Assembly (NCBI GenBank): GCA_963745755.1
Contig: CAVUYP010000001.1
Location: forward strand, 1,240,001 to 1,304,000
Source: RHKX01 sp963745755
Lineage (GTDB): Bacteria > Actinomycetota > Thermoleophilia > Solirubrobacterales > 70-9
DNA length: 64,000 bases
Direction: 5' to 3'
A program made the translations under genes and the position numbers. How positions within the stretch are numbered: the first letter of the stretch is position 1; each line of letters starts with the position of its first letter. Below are positions 6,557-15,606 of the stretch, one piece after another. Under the pieces are notes generated by a model. That model saw only the letters and a program-made list of their open reading frames with translations. It was not told where the DNA came from and did not search any database.

Positions 6557-8353
6557 TCAGCGCTTCGCGACCAGCTTCACCTTGAGCCTGGTCTTGGAAG
6601 TGTTGCCGAACTGATCGACGAGCTTACCCCGGAGGGTCGCCTTCGCCTTCTTGCCCTCCGCGAGCGTTGCCGCGAGCTTCCTCGCCCTGTTCTTGTTGGG
6701 CTTCAGCTTCAGCTTCTTCGTCTTGCCGGCGCCGACGTCCTTCGTCTTCCCCCTCAGCGCGAACGACTTGCCGCCCCGTTTGACCTTGCCTTTCAGCGTC
6801 GCCGTCAGCTGCTCACCCGCCTTGACCTTCGCCTTGACGACGACCTTGCCGGGCTTCTGCTTCTGGGTCCGCTTGGCGCTCAGCTTGCCGTCGACCTTAG
6901 AGTCGACCGTCACCTTGTGGGTGACGGTGCCGGTCGTCGGGCCATTGCAGTAGACGGCGCTGCCGACCGAGGCGACGCCGCCCGTGAACACGGCATCGGG
7001 TGCGCAGTCGTTGCGGACGGTCAGCTCGACCTTGTAGGTGCCGTCTTTGAGGAAGACGTGGGTCGGCGTCGAGCCGCCGTTGCCGAGCGTAGAGCCGTCG
7101 CCGAAATCCCAGTCGAACCGGCTCGGGAAGCCGCCGGTCACCGTCGTGCGGGAGGCATCGAACGACAGCGGCTTGTTCGCTCTGCCTGCGGCTGACTTGA
7201 ACTTTGCGTCGGGCGTCTGCGTGGGCGTTATCCCGACGCTGAAGAAGGATGGAAAGACTCCGCCGGTCGGGTAGGGGCTGCCGTCGAGGGGCTGCAGGGA
7301 AGCGCCGCTGATCGAGAACCCCTCGACTGAGCCGGGGTTGGCGAGGAGCGAGTCGTAGAGGAAGGCACCGTCGGGGCTGACTGCGATCCCAAAGGTCTGC
7401 CCGGCCAGGATCACCGGATCGACGTCCTGCGTCAGCGAGCCCGTCGTCGGGTTGATCGCGAAACCCTCGACGGACTTGCCGAACGCCTCGCTCACCCACA
7501 GCTGCTCGCCGCTCGGCTCCACCGCCAGCTCGACGGGACTATCCCCCGCGGCCTGAAACGGGGAGCCGGCCATCACGGTCGGCGCGCCGGTCGTCGGGTT
7601 GAGGTCGAAACCGTGGATCTTGTCGCCGTTCGACTGGGCGATGTACATATGGCTGCCGTCCGGCGTGATCGAGGCGCCGAAGCTGTTGACCTGCCCGGCG
7701 ATGTAAAGCGGCGAGCCGGTGATCGTATGCAGGCTGCCGTCGGGGGAGATCGTCAGCGCCGCGATTGCGCTGTCGGCGTTGCTCGGCGGCGGCCCGATCG
7801 GCCCACGGCGTCCGGTCACATAGACGAAGCGGCCGTCCGGGGAGACCACAACCGCACGCGGATCGTTGATCCCGATTCCGACGGGCGAGGACGGCACGAG
7901 CGTCAGCGAGCCATCGTCGGGAGCGACCGCGAAGACGGAAATCGAGGGTGCCGCCTCGGTCGAGTCGCGGTTCGTCGCCAACAGGAACTTGCCATCCGGG
8001 GTGAAGCCGAGGCCGGTCGGCTGGTTGCCGCCGGCCGGCGTGTCGCCGAGGGCGCTCAGTGTGCCGTCATCATCGATCGCATAGCGCCCGATCGTGTCGT
8101 CGCCGGTGTTGGCGACATAGACGTTACGGGCGTCGGGGCTGACCGCGACGCCGTTGGCATCCTCGCCGACGGCGAGCGGCGAGCCCGGCAGCGTCGTCAG
8201 CGCGCCGTCGTCGCCGTTGAAGGCGGCGAGGCTCCCGTCACCGCTCTGGCCGCTGTTGCTCACGTAGACGCTGCGGTCGGCGCTTGCGTTCGCCGGCAGC
8301 ACCAGCAGCAGGAGGGCGAGAGAGAGTCCGCGCCTCGCGCAACGTGCCGCCAT
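6557..8353 (-). CDS. Secreted beta-propeller protein with PKD domain
   Basis: 598 residues from the ATG at 8353, chosen because MAARCARRGLSLALLLLVLP is a good signal peptide. Residues ~28-370 hold repeated blades of the YncE/lactonase-like beta-propeller, with recurrent VSPDGRFVYV, TPDGSHMYIA and GIAVSPDGAFLY. A PKD domain follows (FDWDFGDGSTLGNGG, HVFLKDGTYKVELTV). The last ~110 residues are a Lys-rich beta domain. Such proteins are surface or secreted ligand binders. It belongs to the island between R2 and R3. Confidence 0.82.
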   Translation of the reverse strand: MAARCARRGLSLALLLLVLPANASADRSVYVSNSGQSGDGSLAAFNGDDGALTTLPGSPLAVGEDANGVAVSPDARNVYVANTGDDTIGRYAIDDDGTLSALGDTPAGGNQPTGLGFTPDGKFLLATNRDSTEAAPSISVFAVAPDDGSLTLVPSSPVGIGINDPRAVVVSPDGRFVYVTGRRGPIGPPPSNADSAIAALTISPDGSLHTITGSPLYIAGQVNSFGASITPDGSHMYIAQSNGDKIHGFDLNPTTGAPTVMAGSPFQAAGDSPVELAVEPSGEQLWVSEAFGKSVEGFAINPTTGSLTQDVDPVILAGQTFGIAVSPDGAFLYDSLLANPGSVEGFSISGASLQPLDGSPYPTGGVFPSFFSVGITPTQTPDAKFKSAAGRANKPLSFDASRTTVTGGFPSRFDWDFGDGSTLGNGGSTPTHVFLKDGTYKVELTVRNDCAPDAVFTGGVASVGSAVYCNGPTTGTVTHKVTVDSKVDGKLSAKRTQKQKPGKVVVKAKVKAGEQLTATLKGKVKRGGKSFALRGKTKDVGAGKTKKLKLKPNKNRARKLAATLAEGKKAKATLRGKLVDQFGNTSKTRLKVKLVAKR

Positions 8354-8598
8354 GGCGAACAGGCTAATCCCGGTTTCAGAGCCGCGCAAGGCGAACCTGG
8401 CGTTCTCGGTCATCATCTCGACGGATAGTCGCAAACGGCTGATGCCCAACGGACGCGGGTGGAAATCTCTAGGACCAAGTTCCTCAAGCCCTAACTTGAG
8501 AAGATGCCGGGCGCTGACGGATCAGCTAGCCGACATCGACTGAACGCCAATCGATCCCGGGCGGGGTCTGCCGCCGATTTCAGTCCGCATGAACAACC

Positions 8599-8663
8599 GG
8601 TCGTAGCAAGAACCAGCACCCGACCCGATTCGTTTCTCGCTGCGACGCACGGATAGTGGAGCA
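8599..8663. repeat. Palindromic island repeat, copy R3
   Basis: A left arm GTCGTAGCAAGAA (8600-8612) faces TTCTCGCTGCGAC (8634-8646) with two mismatches, around CGACCCGATTCG. The rest of the 42-bp repeat follows to 8663. There is no tRNA core here, so this is the free palindromic form. It lies in the gap 8354-8734, in which I see no gene. Confidence 0.55.
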
Positions 8664-8734
8664 GAGTGAATGCCGGCAAGCGCGAGGGCAGCCGAAGCCG
8701 CCCTCGCATCCAACGATTGGATCGCGTCGCTCGC

Positions 8735-9073
8735 CTACAACTTGGAGTGCGAGCCGCGGCGATCGATCTTGGTTGCGACCCAACCGCCGTTCCGGTGCCT
8801 CGCGTGGACCTCAACCTTGAGGCCCGGCTTCAGCGCCGAGAACCCTTTGATGTGGTCGTACCTAGTCTGCTTGGTGACCCGGAAACTCACCTTGCCCTTC
8901 GATCGTGTATTGACGATGACCGTCTTGGGGTGTTGCTGCGTCGAGACCACCTTGCCGCGGAGGTCGTGCCGATGGCTGTCCTTGGACGCCGATGCCACGG
9001 GGACCGCGATGGCCGCCATGCTGAGCAGGGCGACCAATCCAAGCGCCAACCTGCTCCTGAACATGCCTCTCAT
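8735..9073 (-). CDS. Small secreted protein, DUF5666/OB-like
   Basis: 112 residues with a signal peptide (LALGLVALLSMAAIAVPVASA). The mature part (LRGKVVSTQQHPKTVIVNTR, RYDHIKGFSALKPGLKVEVH, GGWVATKI) resembles the small exported beta-barrel domains grouped as DUF5666. Function unknown. The ATG at 9073 or the one three codons later could be used. Confidence 0.6.
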   Translation of the reverse strand: MRGMFRSRLALGLVALLSMAAIAVPVASASKDSHRHDLRGKVVSTQQHPKTVIVNTRSKGKVSFRVTKQTRYDHIKGFSALKPGLKVEVHARHRNGGWVATKIDRRGSHSKL

Positions 9074-9261
9074 TGTGCACTCCTTTCTGGAGACATTCGT
9101 TGAAGCCAGTATGGGCAGCGCCCGGTAATGCCCACGGCAGGTCGAGGCAAGGATTTGGTTAAGAAAGGCTCCGCGGAGGAGTACGACCCACTACCAAGTA
9201 CCGCGGTCGAGCCCAGTCGATGTGGACCCAGCAGGGGGCCTGCAAACCCCCTCGGCAAGCG

Positions 9262-9325
9262 GTCGTAGCGAGAACCGATAGGCGACCCGATTCGTCGCTC
9301 GCTACGACGCACGGATCGTGGAGCG
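9262..9325. repeat. Palindromic island repeat, copy R4
   Basis: Perfect 11-bp arms GTCGTAGCGAG (9262-9272) and CTCGCTACGAC (9298-9308), then the conserved GCACGGATCGTGGAGCG. It sits in the 350-nt gap 9074-9423 upstream of the cyclase gene, where nothing else is recognisable except the expected promoter space. Confidence 0.6.
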
Positions 9326-9423
9326 CCGGCCGCCTCGCGGCCTGATCCCGAACTACCCTGCTCGTCGGGTGCGGGTGCGGCGGGCCACGGGGTCGGCCGC
9401 TGCCCCCGGGATAGGATCGGGCG

Positions 9424-10617
9424 ATGGGCGATCAGGAGCCATACCCGTTGCCCGAGGATCCGGCGCTCGCCGACGCGGCGCGTGCGATCCGCGACGCGGG
9501 ACACTGGGGATGGATCGTCGACGACCGCTGGAGGATGGTCTGGGCCAGTGACGACATACGTCTGTCGTTCGGCGCTCTCGTCGAGTTCGCATCGTTTCCG
9601 ATCGGCGCCCACCTCTTTGGGCCCGAGTGGCTCCGGGCGAGTGAGGGATGGCCAATGGGGTCCAACAGCATCGAACTCAATCGTCTCTTCTTCCGCGCCG
9701 CCGGCGGCCTGATGCTCACTGACACACCCGGCGGGCGCGAAGAGCTGCGGGAACTCGTCGACCCCGCGCTGCGCGACATCGTCGACGAGCTGACCCCGGT
9801 GGAGGGCACGATGCTGACCTACGCCTCCCAGGGGTTCGGGATCGGCGGCGCAGGGGACATTCCGGCGATCGTCATCCGCGTCCGCGACGCCGAAGGCCGG
9901 CTCGCCGGCTCGGTGCTGATCACCAAGCCCGCCGCCGGCATGGCGATGCTCGCCGCGATGACCTTCACCGCCGACCTCGGGCACGTCGCGCGAATGGGCC
10001 GGGTCGCGAAGGCCGGCCGGCGGCCGGCGGCGATCCTCTTCGCCGATCTGGAAGCCTCCTCGCCGCTCGCCCGGCGCCTGTCGACCGCAAGCTACTTCGC
10101 GCTCGGTCGTCGCCTGGTCCGAGCAGCCGATCAGTGCGTGGTCGACGCCGGCGGCCTGGTCGGACGCCACGTCGGCGACGGCGTCGGCGCGTTCTTCCTC
10201 GCGGAAACCGCCGGGTCGGAGTCCGCTGCAGCACACAGCTGCATCGCCGCCGCTCGCGCCCTGCGAGAAGCCGTCGACGAGGTCGCCGCGCGCAGCGACC
10301 TGCAGCCCACCGACGTCGTCCTGCGCTTCGGCCTGCACTGGGGGGCGAACCTCTACGTCGGCAACATCAGCACCGCCGGCCGCTCCGAGGTCAACGCACT
10401 CGGCGACCAGGTCAACGAGGCGGCGCGGATCGAGGCCTGCGCCAGCGGCGGCCTTGCGCTCGCATCCAAGGACCTCGTCGAGCGCCTTGAACCCGACGCC
10501 GCGGCCGCCCTCGGTCTGGAGCCGGATCGCATCACCTACACCGCCCTCGGAGATCTCGCGACCGCGACCGAGAAGGCCCGCCGGGATGCGCCGGCGATTG
10601 CCGTGACCGAGGTCTGA
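9424..10617 (+). CDS. Soluble class III adenylate/guanylate cyclase domain protein
   Basis: 397 residues, no membrane span. The N-terminal ~180 residues start like a PAS-type sensor (WGWIVDDRWRMVWASDD). The cyclase homology domain spans ~200-375: first metal Asp in AILFADLEASS, second in GRHVGDGVGAFF, and the purine/transition-state region NALGDQVNEAARIEA with the Asn and Arg in place. It should make cAMP or cGMP; specificity is not assigned. It is flanked by repeats R4 and R5, which suggests arrival with the island. Confidence 0.85.
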   Translation: MGDQEPYPLPEDPALADAARAIRDAGHWGWIVDDRWRMVWASDDIRLSFGALVEFASFPIGAHLFGPEWLRASEGWPMGSNSIELNRLFFRAAGGLMLTDTPGGREELRELVDPALRDIVDELTPVEGTMLTYASQGFGIGGAGDIPAIVIRVRDAEGRLAGSVLITKPAAGMAMLAAMTFTADLGHVARMGRVAKAGRRPAAILFADLEASSPLARRLSTASYFALGRRLVRAADQCVVDAGGLVGRHVGDGVGAFFLAETAGSESAAAHSCIAAARALREAVDEVAARSDLQPTDVVLRFGLHWGANLYVGNISTAGRSEVNALGDQVNEAARIEACASGGLALASKDLVERLEPDAAAALGLEPDRITYTALGDLATATEKARRDAPAIAVTEV

Positions 10618-10678
10618 GAAGGAGCGTTCCGGCGCTCCCGCCCGGCAATGACGCGGCACCTTCGTCCGCGCGCGGGTT

Positions 10679-10747
10679 CGTGCGTCGCAGTGAAATCCGA
10701 TCCCCGACCCGACGGGTCTCTCGCTACGACGCACGGATCGTTGAGTT
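10679..10747. repeat. Palindromic island repeat, copy R5
   Basis: Arms CGTGCGTCGCAGTGA (10679-10693) and TCTCGCTACGACGCACG (10719-10735) pair with two mismatches, giving the longest palindrome of the family. The inner segment reads CGACCCGACGGG rather than CGACCCGATTCG. Located in the non-coding gap after the cyclase gene. Confidence 0.58.
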
Positions 10748-10830
10748 CGTCCGCTTGGCGGCCTAGCCCCGACCGCCCCCGGCGGTTCCAAGCCCCTGGT
10801 TCGGTAATCCCCACGGAGTGACTCGCGAAG

Positions 10831-10876
10831 CGCGCCCGACTGGATTCGAACCAGTGACCTTCGGTTTCGTAGATTG
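10831..10876 (-). pseudogene. tRNA-Arg(ACG) 3'-half fragment A1
   Basis: On the minus strand the segment runs from the anticodon loop CTACGAA through the variable loop, a full T-arm (GGTTCGAATCC core) and the acceptor 3' strand CGGGCGC. The 5' half is missing. It is identical over 46 nt to fragment A2, including four bases beyond the loop. This is the usual att scar of elements that insert into tRNA 3' ends. It lies in the 392-nt gap 10618-11009 with R5; no gene is seen there. Confidence 0.7.
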
Positions 10877-11009
10877 GTTGTCGGCTTCGGGCTATTTCTC
10901 GATAGCGGCGCGTGCGCCGCAGACCGCCAACGGAGAGCCTGGCCAGTTCGGCCCGGAGGACGGGGCACTGCACACGGCGGCCAATCCACGTACGGGCGCG
11001 CAGCGGCGA

Positions 11010-11357
11010 TCAGTCCTTGTACTGGACTGCTGCGTCGTCGCCCTCGCGCGCGGGCCTTCGGCTCTTGCCGGCACCACCGCCACTAGCGTGTGTGAGCACC
11101 GGCTTCGCTGCGGAGGCGGGCTGGGTGGCCAGCGGAACGGCTGGGGATGTGGCACCGCTCGCCCCAGTCACGATGGGCTGCGAGGTCGCTGGCGCCAAGC
11201 CGGCCTGTCGCGCGGAGCCGGCCTGGGTGGCGGCGACCTGGATGGGCGCGCTGGCCTGTGTGTCGTACGCAGGGTTGGAAGCCATCGCGAAGCCGCCCAG
11301 GCCGCCGAGGCCGAGGATCGTTGCCGCAGTGGCGATCTTCACTCTGATGTTGGTCAT
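11010..11357 (-). CDS. Small exported Ala/Thr/Pro-rich protein
   Basis: 115 residues from the ATG at 11357, which has GAAGG at a good distance. A hydrophobic N-terminal segment (IATAATILGLGGLGGFAMAS) is followed by a low-complexity stretch rich in Ala, Gln, Thr and Pro and a basic C-terminus. Not recognised. Probably anchored or secreted. Confidence 0.5.
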   Translation of the reverse strand: MTNIRVKIATAATILGLGGLGGFAMASNPAYDTQASAPIQVAATQAGSARQAGLAPATSQPIVTGASGATSPAVPLATQPASAAKPVLTHASGGGAGKSRRPAREGDDAAVQYKD

Positions 11358-11606
11358 GGTCTTGCCTTCGGTCGATGGAAGTTCGCCCTCGATTGTGCAC
11401 GGAGCCGCTGAAGCGCAGAGCAACGCAACGGTTAATGCTTGGAATACTCGTTGGGGCCTCCAAGGCCGACTCCAACGAGAACGGCGGGGCCCTCAATCGC
11501 GGAACAGCGGTCTTGCGCCCGAGACGGGACCGATCAAACAAGAGCGCCCACCTGGGTTGCCGCCCGGCATGGCCGCGCAGGTGGCGAGGGCGACGCGCAG
11601 GGCTTT

Positions 11607-11882
11607 CTACTCCTGCGTCGCGATCCAGCCGAAGATCGCCTTCGAGCCCGCGTAGACCGTGCCGTCGGCGAGCTTGAGCGTCGGCAGCTTCGTGTCGCCG
11701 GTCGCAGCGCGCAGGTCCTCCCGGGAGCCCTTGCGCAGGAACCGGATCGGGTTGCCGTGCGCGGCGATGACCCTCTCGTAGGCAATGCCTTTTTCGGTCA
11801 TCGCCTCCTGGACCCGGCGGCACGGATGGATCTTTGGGCCGCCGTCGTCACCGTGGCAGACGTACAACGTGGGATCGGTCAT
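11607..11882 (-). CDS. Glutaredoxin/GST N-terminal-like thioredoxin-fold protein
   Basis: 91 residues. TLYVCHGDDGGPKIHPCRRV places a Cys and a second Cys nine residues apart near the fold's first helix. KLPTLKLADGTVYAGSKAI contains the cis-Pro (LPT) and the substrate-loop pattern of GST N-terminal and glutaredoxin-like domains. It stands alone, so it may be a minimal thiol oxidoreductase. Substrate unknown. Confidence 0.65.
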   Translation of the reverse strand: MTDPTLYVCHGDDGGPKIHPCRRVQEAMTEKGIAYERVIAAHGNPIRFLRKGSREDLRAATGDTKLPTLKLADGTVYAGSKAIFGWIATQE

Positions 11883-11972
11883 GGCGCGGGATGGTACGCC
11901 GGAACCATGCTCGAGAACCTGGATCAGCTCCCGGCATCTGAGACCCGAGAGGCCGTTTGGCGAGCAAGCTTC

Positions 11973-12542
11973 TTACCGTGGAGCTCTTAGCATGAACGTG
12001 ACCGGCGGGCATAACCCGGAGCTGGCCTCACCCGTTACCTCGAACCCATGGCGCTCGTAGAAGGGGATCGTCCGTGGGTTAGGGGTCTCGAGGTAGGCAG
12101 GCAGATGATCCTTATCGACTATCTGTAGGCAATCGGTCAGTAGCTCGCCCCCAAGACCACGTCCGCTCAGAGCAGGGTCGACGCCAAGCCACGGGAGGTA
12201 CCAGTGCGGGAATACTGGATGCGACTTCTCCAGCTGTTCGGCAACGGCAAACAGGTCTTGATGCAGTTCGGGCGCTACGCGGTCATTGAACACGGCAGTG
12301 ACGGCGCCGTCGTCAGGATCCGTGCCAGGCGGGTACCACATGGCGACTGCTGAGAACTCGCCGAGGTGCCAGACGGTCCCTTCGGCAAACGCTTTTCCGC
12401 CGAACGCTTCAAGGAACCGGGGAAAGCAATCGAGGTACTGCTGGGGCCCGGGGAACAACCAGCGCTCGACCGGATCCGTCGCAAACGCCAAGACGAGCGC
12501 GGCGAGAACTCGTTCCCGTTCGGCTTGACTCGACAATGTCAA
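11973..12542 (-). CDS. GNAT family N-acetyltransferase
   Basis: 189 residues. The acetyl-CoA binding motif A is clear: WLGVDPALSGRGLGGELL (Q/RxxGxG/A type). The C-terminal motif B NPRTIPFYERHGFEVTGE is typical of the family. Such enzymes acetylate small amines or protein N-termini; substrate unknown. No operon partner is evident. Confidence 0.85.
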   Translation of the reverse strand: MTLSSQAERERVLAALVLAFATDPVERWLFPGPQQYLDCFPRFLEAFGGKAFAEGTVWHLGEFSAVAMWYPPGTDPDDGAVTAVFNDRVAPELHQDLFAVAEQLEKSHPVFPHWYLPWLGVDPALSGRGLGGELLTDCLQIVDKDHLPAYLETPNPRTIPFYERHGFEVTGEASSGLCPPVTFMLRAPR

Positions 12543-13077
12543 ACGGATCGCGATGGTCCAGCCTAATGCCCAAAACCAGCGCCCGCCACTGCAGTGTCGC
12601 AGCGGTTGAGCCAGAAGTCATGGGCGAACTCTGCAGTCGCTACGGGTTGGAGGTGGACCCCGATAGCGTTCCCGGCCTCGTTGAGCGCTTCGGTTTGCGG
12701 TTTCCCGGCGAGCCATCGACTGACCTTCCCTGCGCCGCGACCGGCTTCATCGGGGTGAGATCAGGCCGGTGCGCGATGGTCGTGGCCGCCGGAAGACCCG
12801 CAATCCCTTTACTCATCTCGATTGCGCGGGATAGTTGCGCGATGGTCGGACCCCCAACGTCCATGCGGTTTGTGGATCTGACGCGTTTCGGCGGGTTTGC
12901 GAGGTTGATCGGCGGAGCCGGCATGATCCCACTGTTCATCGGGGATTGCGGCCGACCAGGAGAGCGCGCCCGACTGGATTCGAACCAGTGACCTTCGGTT
13001 TCGTAGATTGACCTTCGGCCACGTCGACCGTGCACGGGCAGATAGGCTGGGAATCCGTGACTGTCGAGGGCTGATCC
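12543..13077. other. Gap with possible gene relic and tRNA fragment
   Basis: 535 bases without an intact gene. A plus-strand stretch around 12610-12720 (SRYGLEVDPDSVPGLVERFG) resembles the C-terminal tail of small actinobacterial cupin-like proteins but is too short to be sure. tRNA-Arg fragment A2 lies at 12965-13010. Confidence 0.35.
12965..13010 (-). pseudogene. tRNA-Arg(ACG) 3'-half fragment A2
   Basis: Identical to A1 over 46 nt, from the acceptor end to four bases past the ACG anticodon loop. The bases beyond the tRNA 3' end (CCGACCAG followed by GAGAG on the plus strand) recur with one change at A3, so these two fragments share element-derived flank as well. Confidence 0.7.
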
Positions 13078-13803
13078 GTGACGGAGTTCGACTTCGAAGG
13101 CTTCGTCGACGCGTTGGAGAGCAAGGATCCCGATCGCTGGATCGAGTACTTCTCCGAGGACGCGGAGTGGACCGAATACCGACACACAGACCCGCCACGG
13201 TCGCCGCACAGGATGCAGGGGCGCCGGGCAATCGCCGCGTTCATACGGAGTGTCTGTTCGAGCCCTGTCGATCTGAGAGTAAGTAACGCGGTCGTCGACT
13301 CCCAGCGGAGGGCGTTTCGGCTCGACGTTCGACTGGCCGACGGACGAGAGGTCGTCGAGCAGATCGGGATCGAGATCGAAGGAGGTCGGATCGTCCGGCA
13401 AACCGACGTCGAAGCCTGGGATCCCCCTCAGGATGAGGATGACCAGCTCGTACGCTGGCTCGATGCCTACGGCCGAGCCTGGGAAGAGCACGACGGCGAC
13501 GCCGCGGCTGGGCTGTTCAGCGAGGATGCCGTCTATGCGTGGGGACCATGGGAGGAGCTACGGGGTCGCGACGCGATTCGCCGGCGCTGGCGCGAGGCCA
13601 CGGCTGAGGCCGGCCCTGTGCGGTTTCAGGCAAGCCGATTGGGGTCGAGCGATGAACTTGAGCTCGTTCACTGGCACTGCACACTTGGTTCGATGGACCG
13701 AACCGAGCTCGACGGCATCTTCCTCCTCCGCTTCTCAGGCGCAGGCCTCTGCACGGAGTTGCGCGAGTGGTGGCTCAGCCGGCCGATACCGATGGGCGGA
13801 TGA
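13078..13803 (+). CDS. Tandem SnoaL/NTF2-like domain protein
   Basis: 241 residues from the GTG at 13078. Two successive NTF2-like domains: ~1-115 (FVDALESKDPDRWIEYFSED, RRAIAAFIRSV) and ~120-240 (AYGRAWEEHDGDAAAGLFSE, RGRDAIRRRWREA, FLLRFSGAGLCTELREWW). Each keeps the helix, acidic pair and sheet order of ketosteroid-isomerase-like proteins. Ligand unknown. Confidence 0.75.
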   Translation: MTEFDFEGFVDALESKDPDRWIEYFSEDAEWTEYRHTDPPRSPHRMQGRRAIAAFIRSVCSSPVDLRVSNAVVDSQRRAFRLDVRLADGREVVEQIGIEIEGGRIVRQTDVEAWDPPQDEDDQLVRWLDAYGRAWEEHDGDAAAGLFSEDAVYAWGPWEELRGRDAIRRRWREATAEAGPVRFQASRLGSSDELELVHWHCTLGSMDRTELDGIFLLRFSGAGLCTELREWWLSRPIPMGG

Positions 13804-13826
13804 AGCCGCCGGGTAGGTCGTCGGCC

Positions 13827-13862
13827 CGAACGGCGCCCCGCTACCGAACGGCGCCCCGCTAC
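13827..13862. repeat. 18-bp perfect tandem duplication
   Basis: The unit CGAACGGCGCCCCGCTAC is present twice head-to-tail (13827-13844, 13845-13862) in the 83-nt space between two converging genes. No hairpin-plus-T-run terminator is seen. It is probably a replication-slippage duplication. Confidence 0.6.
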
Positions 13863-13886
13863 CGCAGGGGTCGGAATCGGGATCTC

Positions 13887-14804
13887 TCAGCCGACGCGCG
13901 GCGGATCGAGCTCCGACTGAGCCCATTCGGCGATCAGGCGCCCGATCTCAGCACCGGAATCCTCCTGGACGTAGTGAGCCCCCGCCACAGTCACCTGACG
14001 CTGGTTGGGCCAGGCCCGGCAGAACTCGCGCTGCGCTCCGGTCAGGATCGCGCCGGGTTCGGCGTCGATAAAGAGCTTGGGGACATCGGCTCGGCTGAGC
14101 CACTGGGCGTAGTCGGCGACGATCTCGGCCACGTCCGCGGGCTCACCCTCGATCGGTATCTCGCGAGGCCAGCGCAGGGTCGGCCGTCGCGACTCGCCCG
14201 GCTCGGTGAACGGCCGGCGATACTCGTCCATCTCCTCCGGCGTGAGGTCACGCAGGATCGAGCTCGGGAGCACGGCCTCGATGAACACGTTCTTATCGAG
14301 CACCATCTTCTCCCCCGCCTCGGACCTGAAGCCCTTAAAGATCTGGCGGGCCCCCTCGGGCCACTCATCCCAGTCGACTCCCCGCACGATCGCCTCCATG
14401 TAGGCGATGCCGGCGACGCGATCGGGATTTCGCCTGGCCCAGTCGAACCCGAGGGCCGAACCCCAGTCGTGGATCACGAAGACCACCTTCTCGTCCTCGG
14501 CCAGAGCGGCGTCGAGGAGCGCGTCGAGGTAGCGGCGATGCTCGCGGAAGCCGAACGAGTCGGGGCCGGCGTCCGGCGGGCGTCTGCTGTCCCCCATTCC
14601 GACCAGATCCGGGGCGATGCAACGACCGGCCGGCCGGAGCGGCTCGATCACCTCCCGCCACAGAAACGACGAGGTCGGATTCCCGTGCAGGAGCACGAAC
14701 GTCAGCGCCCCCTCCCCCTCGTCGATCAGTGCCATCTCGACGTCGAGGACGCCGATCCGCCGCTTGCGCCGGCGAAATTCATGGGGCGTGATCGGGGCCA
14801 CCAC
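13887..14804 (-). CDS. Haloalkane dehalogenase (alpha/beta hydrolase, HLD-II type)
   Basis: 305 residues. The full catalytic pentad of subfamily HLD-II is visible: halide-stabilising Asn42 (LLHGNPTSS), nucleophile Asp113 and halide-binding Trp114 (VIHDWGSALG), acid Glu137 (AYMEAIVRG) and His277 (VAGAHYVQEDS). The length is typical (about 300). The reaction hydrolyses a C-halogen bond to alcohol, halide and proton. Cytoplasmic, with no signal peptide and no halocarbon pathway neighbours. Its location between two tRNA-Arg fragments suggests horizontal acquisition. Confidence 0.93.
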   Translation of the reverse strand: MVAPITPHEFRRRKRRIGVLDVEMALIDEGEGALTFVLLHGNPTSSFLWREVIEPLRPAGRCIAPDLVGMGDSRRPPDAGPDSFGFREHRRYLDALLDAALAEDEKVVFVIHDWGSALGFDWARRNPDRVAGIAYMEAIVRGVDWDEWPEGARQIFKGFRSEAGEKMVLDKNVFIEAVLPSSILRDLTPEEMDEYRRPFTEPGESRRPTLRWPREIPIEGEPADVAEIVADYAQWLSRADVPKLFIDAEPGAILTGAQREFCRAWPNQRQVTVAGAHYVQEDSGAEIGRLIAEWAQSELDPPRVG

Positions 14805-15184
14805 ACGACTCTATAGGGAGTGTTTACAGTCGATAACTCTGCACGGAGTTGCGGGCGTGCCCGTCCATCGCCGGCCCGCTACCCGCATCCAGCTGCGTGT
14901 TGGTTGCGCGATGGTTTCGTTCCGCATATCCACGCGATGTGCCCGAACCGGGCATTTCGGCGGACCCTCGTGCCGTTCATACGGATCCAACCCAAGGCCG
15001 CTGCTCATGCGCCTTTGCGTCCGACCAGAAGAGCGCGCCCGACTTGATTCGAACCAGACCGTGCGCCGGAGCCACTGCGAGAAGCTTCGACCGGGATCCT
15101 GCATGGGGAAGCCGGCGCAGAGACCGGCGTGAGGGATGGCTCCGGCGAGATCGGACGGCAGCCCAGGGATTCGCAAGCGGGTAG
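14805..15184. other. Gap holding tRNA-Arg fragment A3
   Basis: 380 bases with only short, unconvincing frames on both strands. The tRNA fragment at 15034-15057 is the only identifiable element. Confidence 0.4.
15034..15057 (-). pseudogene. tRNA-Arg 3'-end fragment A3 (short)
   Basis: 24 bases matching the acceptor 3' strand and most of the T-arm of A1/A2 with one substitution; the match stops inside the T-stem. The flank on the 3' side (CCGACCAGAAGAG on the plus strand) is shared with A2. A more eroded scar of the same kind. Confidence 0.55.
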
Positions 15185-15385
15185 ATGATTACCAACGTGC
15201 TCTATCTGCCGACGATCGGCTGGGAGCGGATCAGCCGGGCGGCCGGCGCCGCCACGCCGCTGCTCGAGTCGGCGAATCCGGCCCTGGTCCCGCTCGAGAC
15301 GCTCCTCGGCCGCGACGACGCCCGCTTCGCCGCCGCCGAGGAGCCGCCCTGGCAAGGGCAGATCGAGAGCCACTGGGGTCGCTGA
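15185..15385 (+). CDS. Hypothetical 66-residue protein
   Basis: Starts MITNVLYLPTIGWERI and ends EEPPWQGQIESHWGR. No membrane segment or known motif. Composition fits a coding sequence (Leu/Ala/Glu-rich, third-position GC), but it could also be a gene fragment. Nothing recognisable lies in the 221 bases after it. Confidence 0.35.
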   Translation: MITNVLYLPTIGWERISRAAGAATPLLESANPALVPLETLLGRDDARFAAAEEPPWQGQIESHWGR

Positions 15386-15606
15386 GCGGACCTCCGATCG
15401 AACCAACGACCCGCGGATAACTGAGCAAGTCACTCTGGCAGCCTGACCGAGAGCACGCTCTGCGTCGGCGACAGCCGCTGCGCCTGGCGCCCGATCACTG
15501 AGACCCTCAAACTGATGGCGCCAAACATCTCAAGCGCCCAGGCCGAGGGGTCGCTTTCGAGTCGATCGATGCTGGACTGCTGTTGGACGGCCATGGCGAG
15601 CCTAGG

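Noticed and set aside
352..10747. Island repeats as a CRISPR array
   Set aside because: Copies are kilobases apart, not separated by regular short spacers, and no cas gene is present.
12604..12720. Cupin C-terminal relic
   Set aside because: Only ~35 residues of weak similarity from memory. Kept as a remark in the gap entry, not as a gene.
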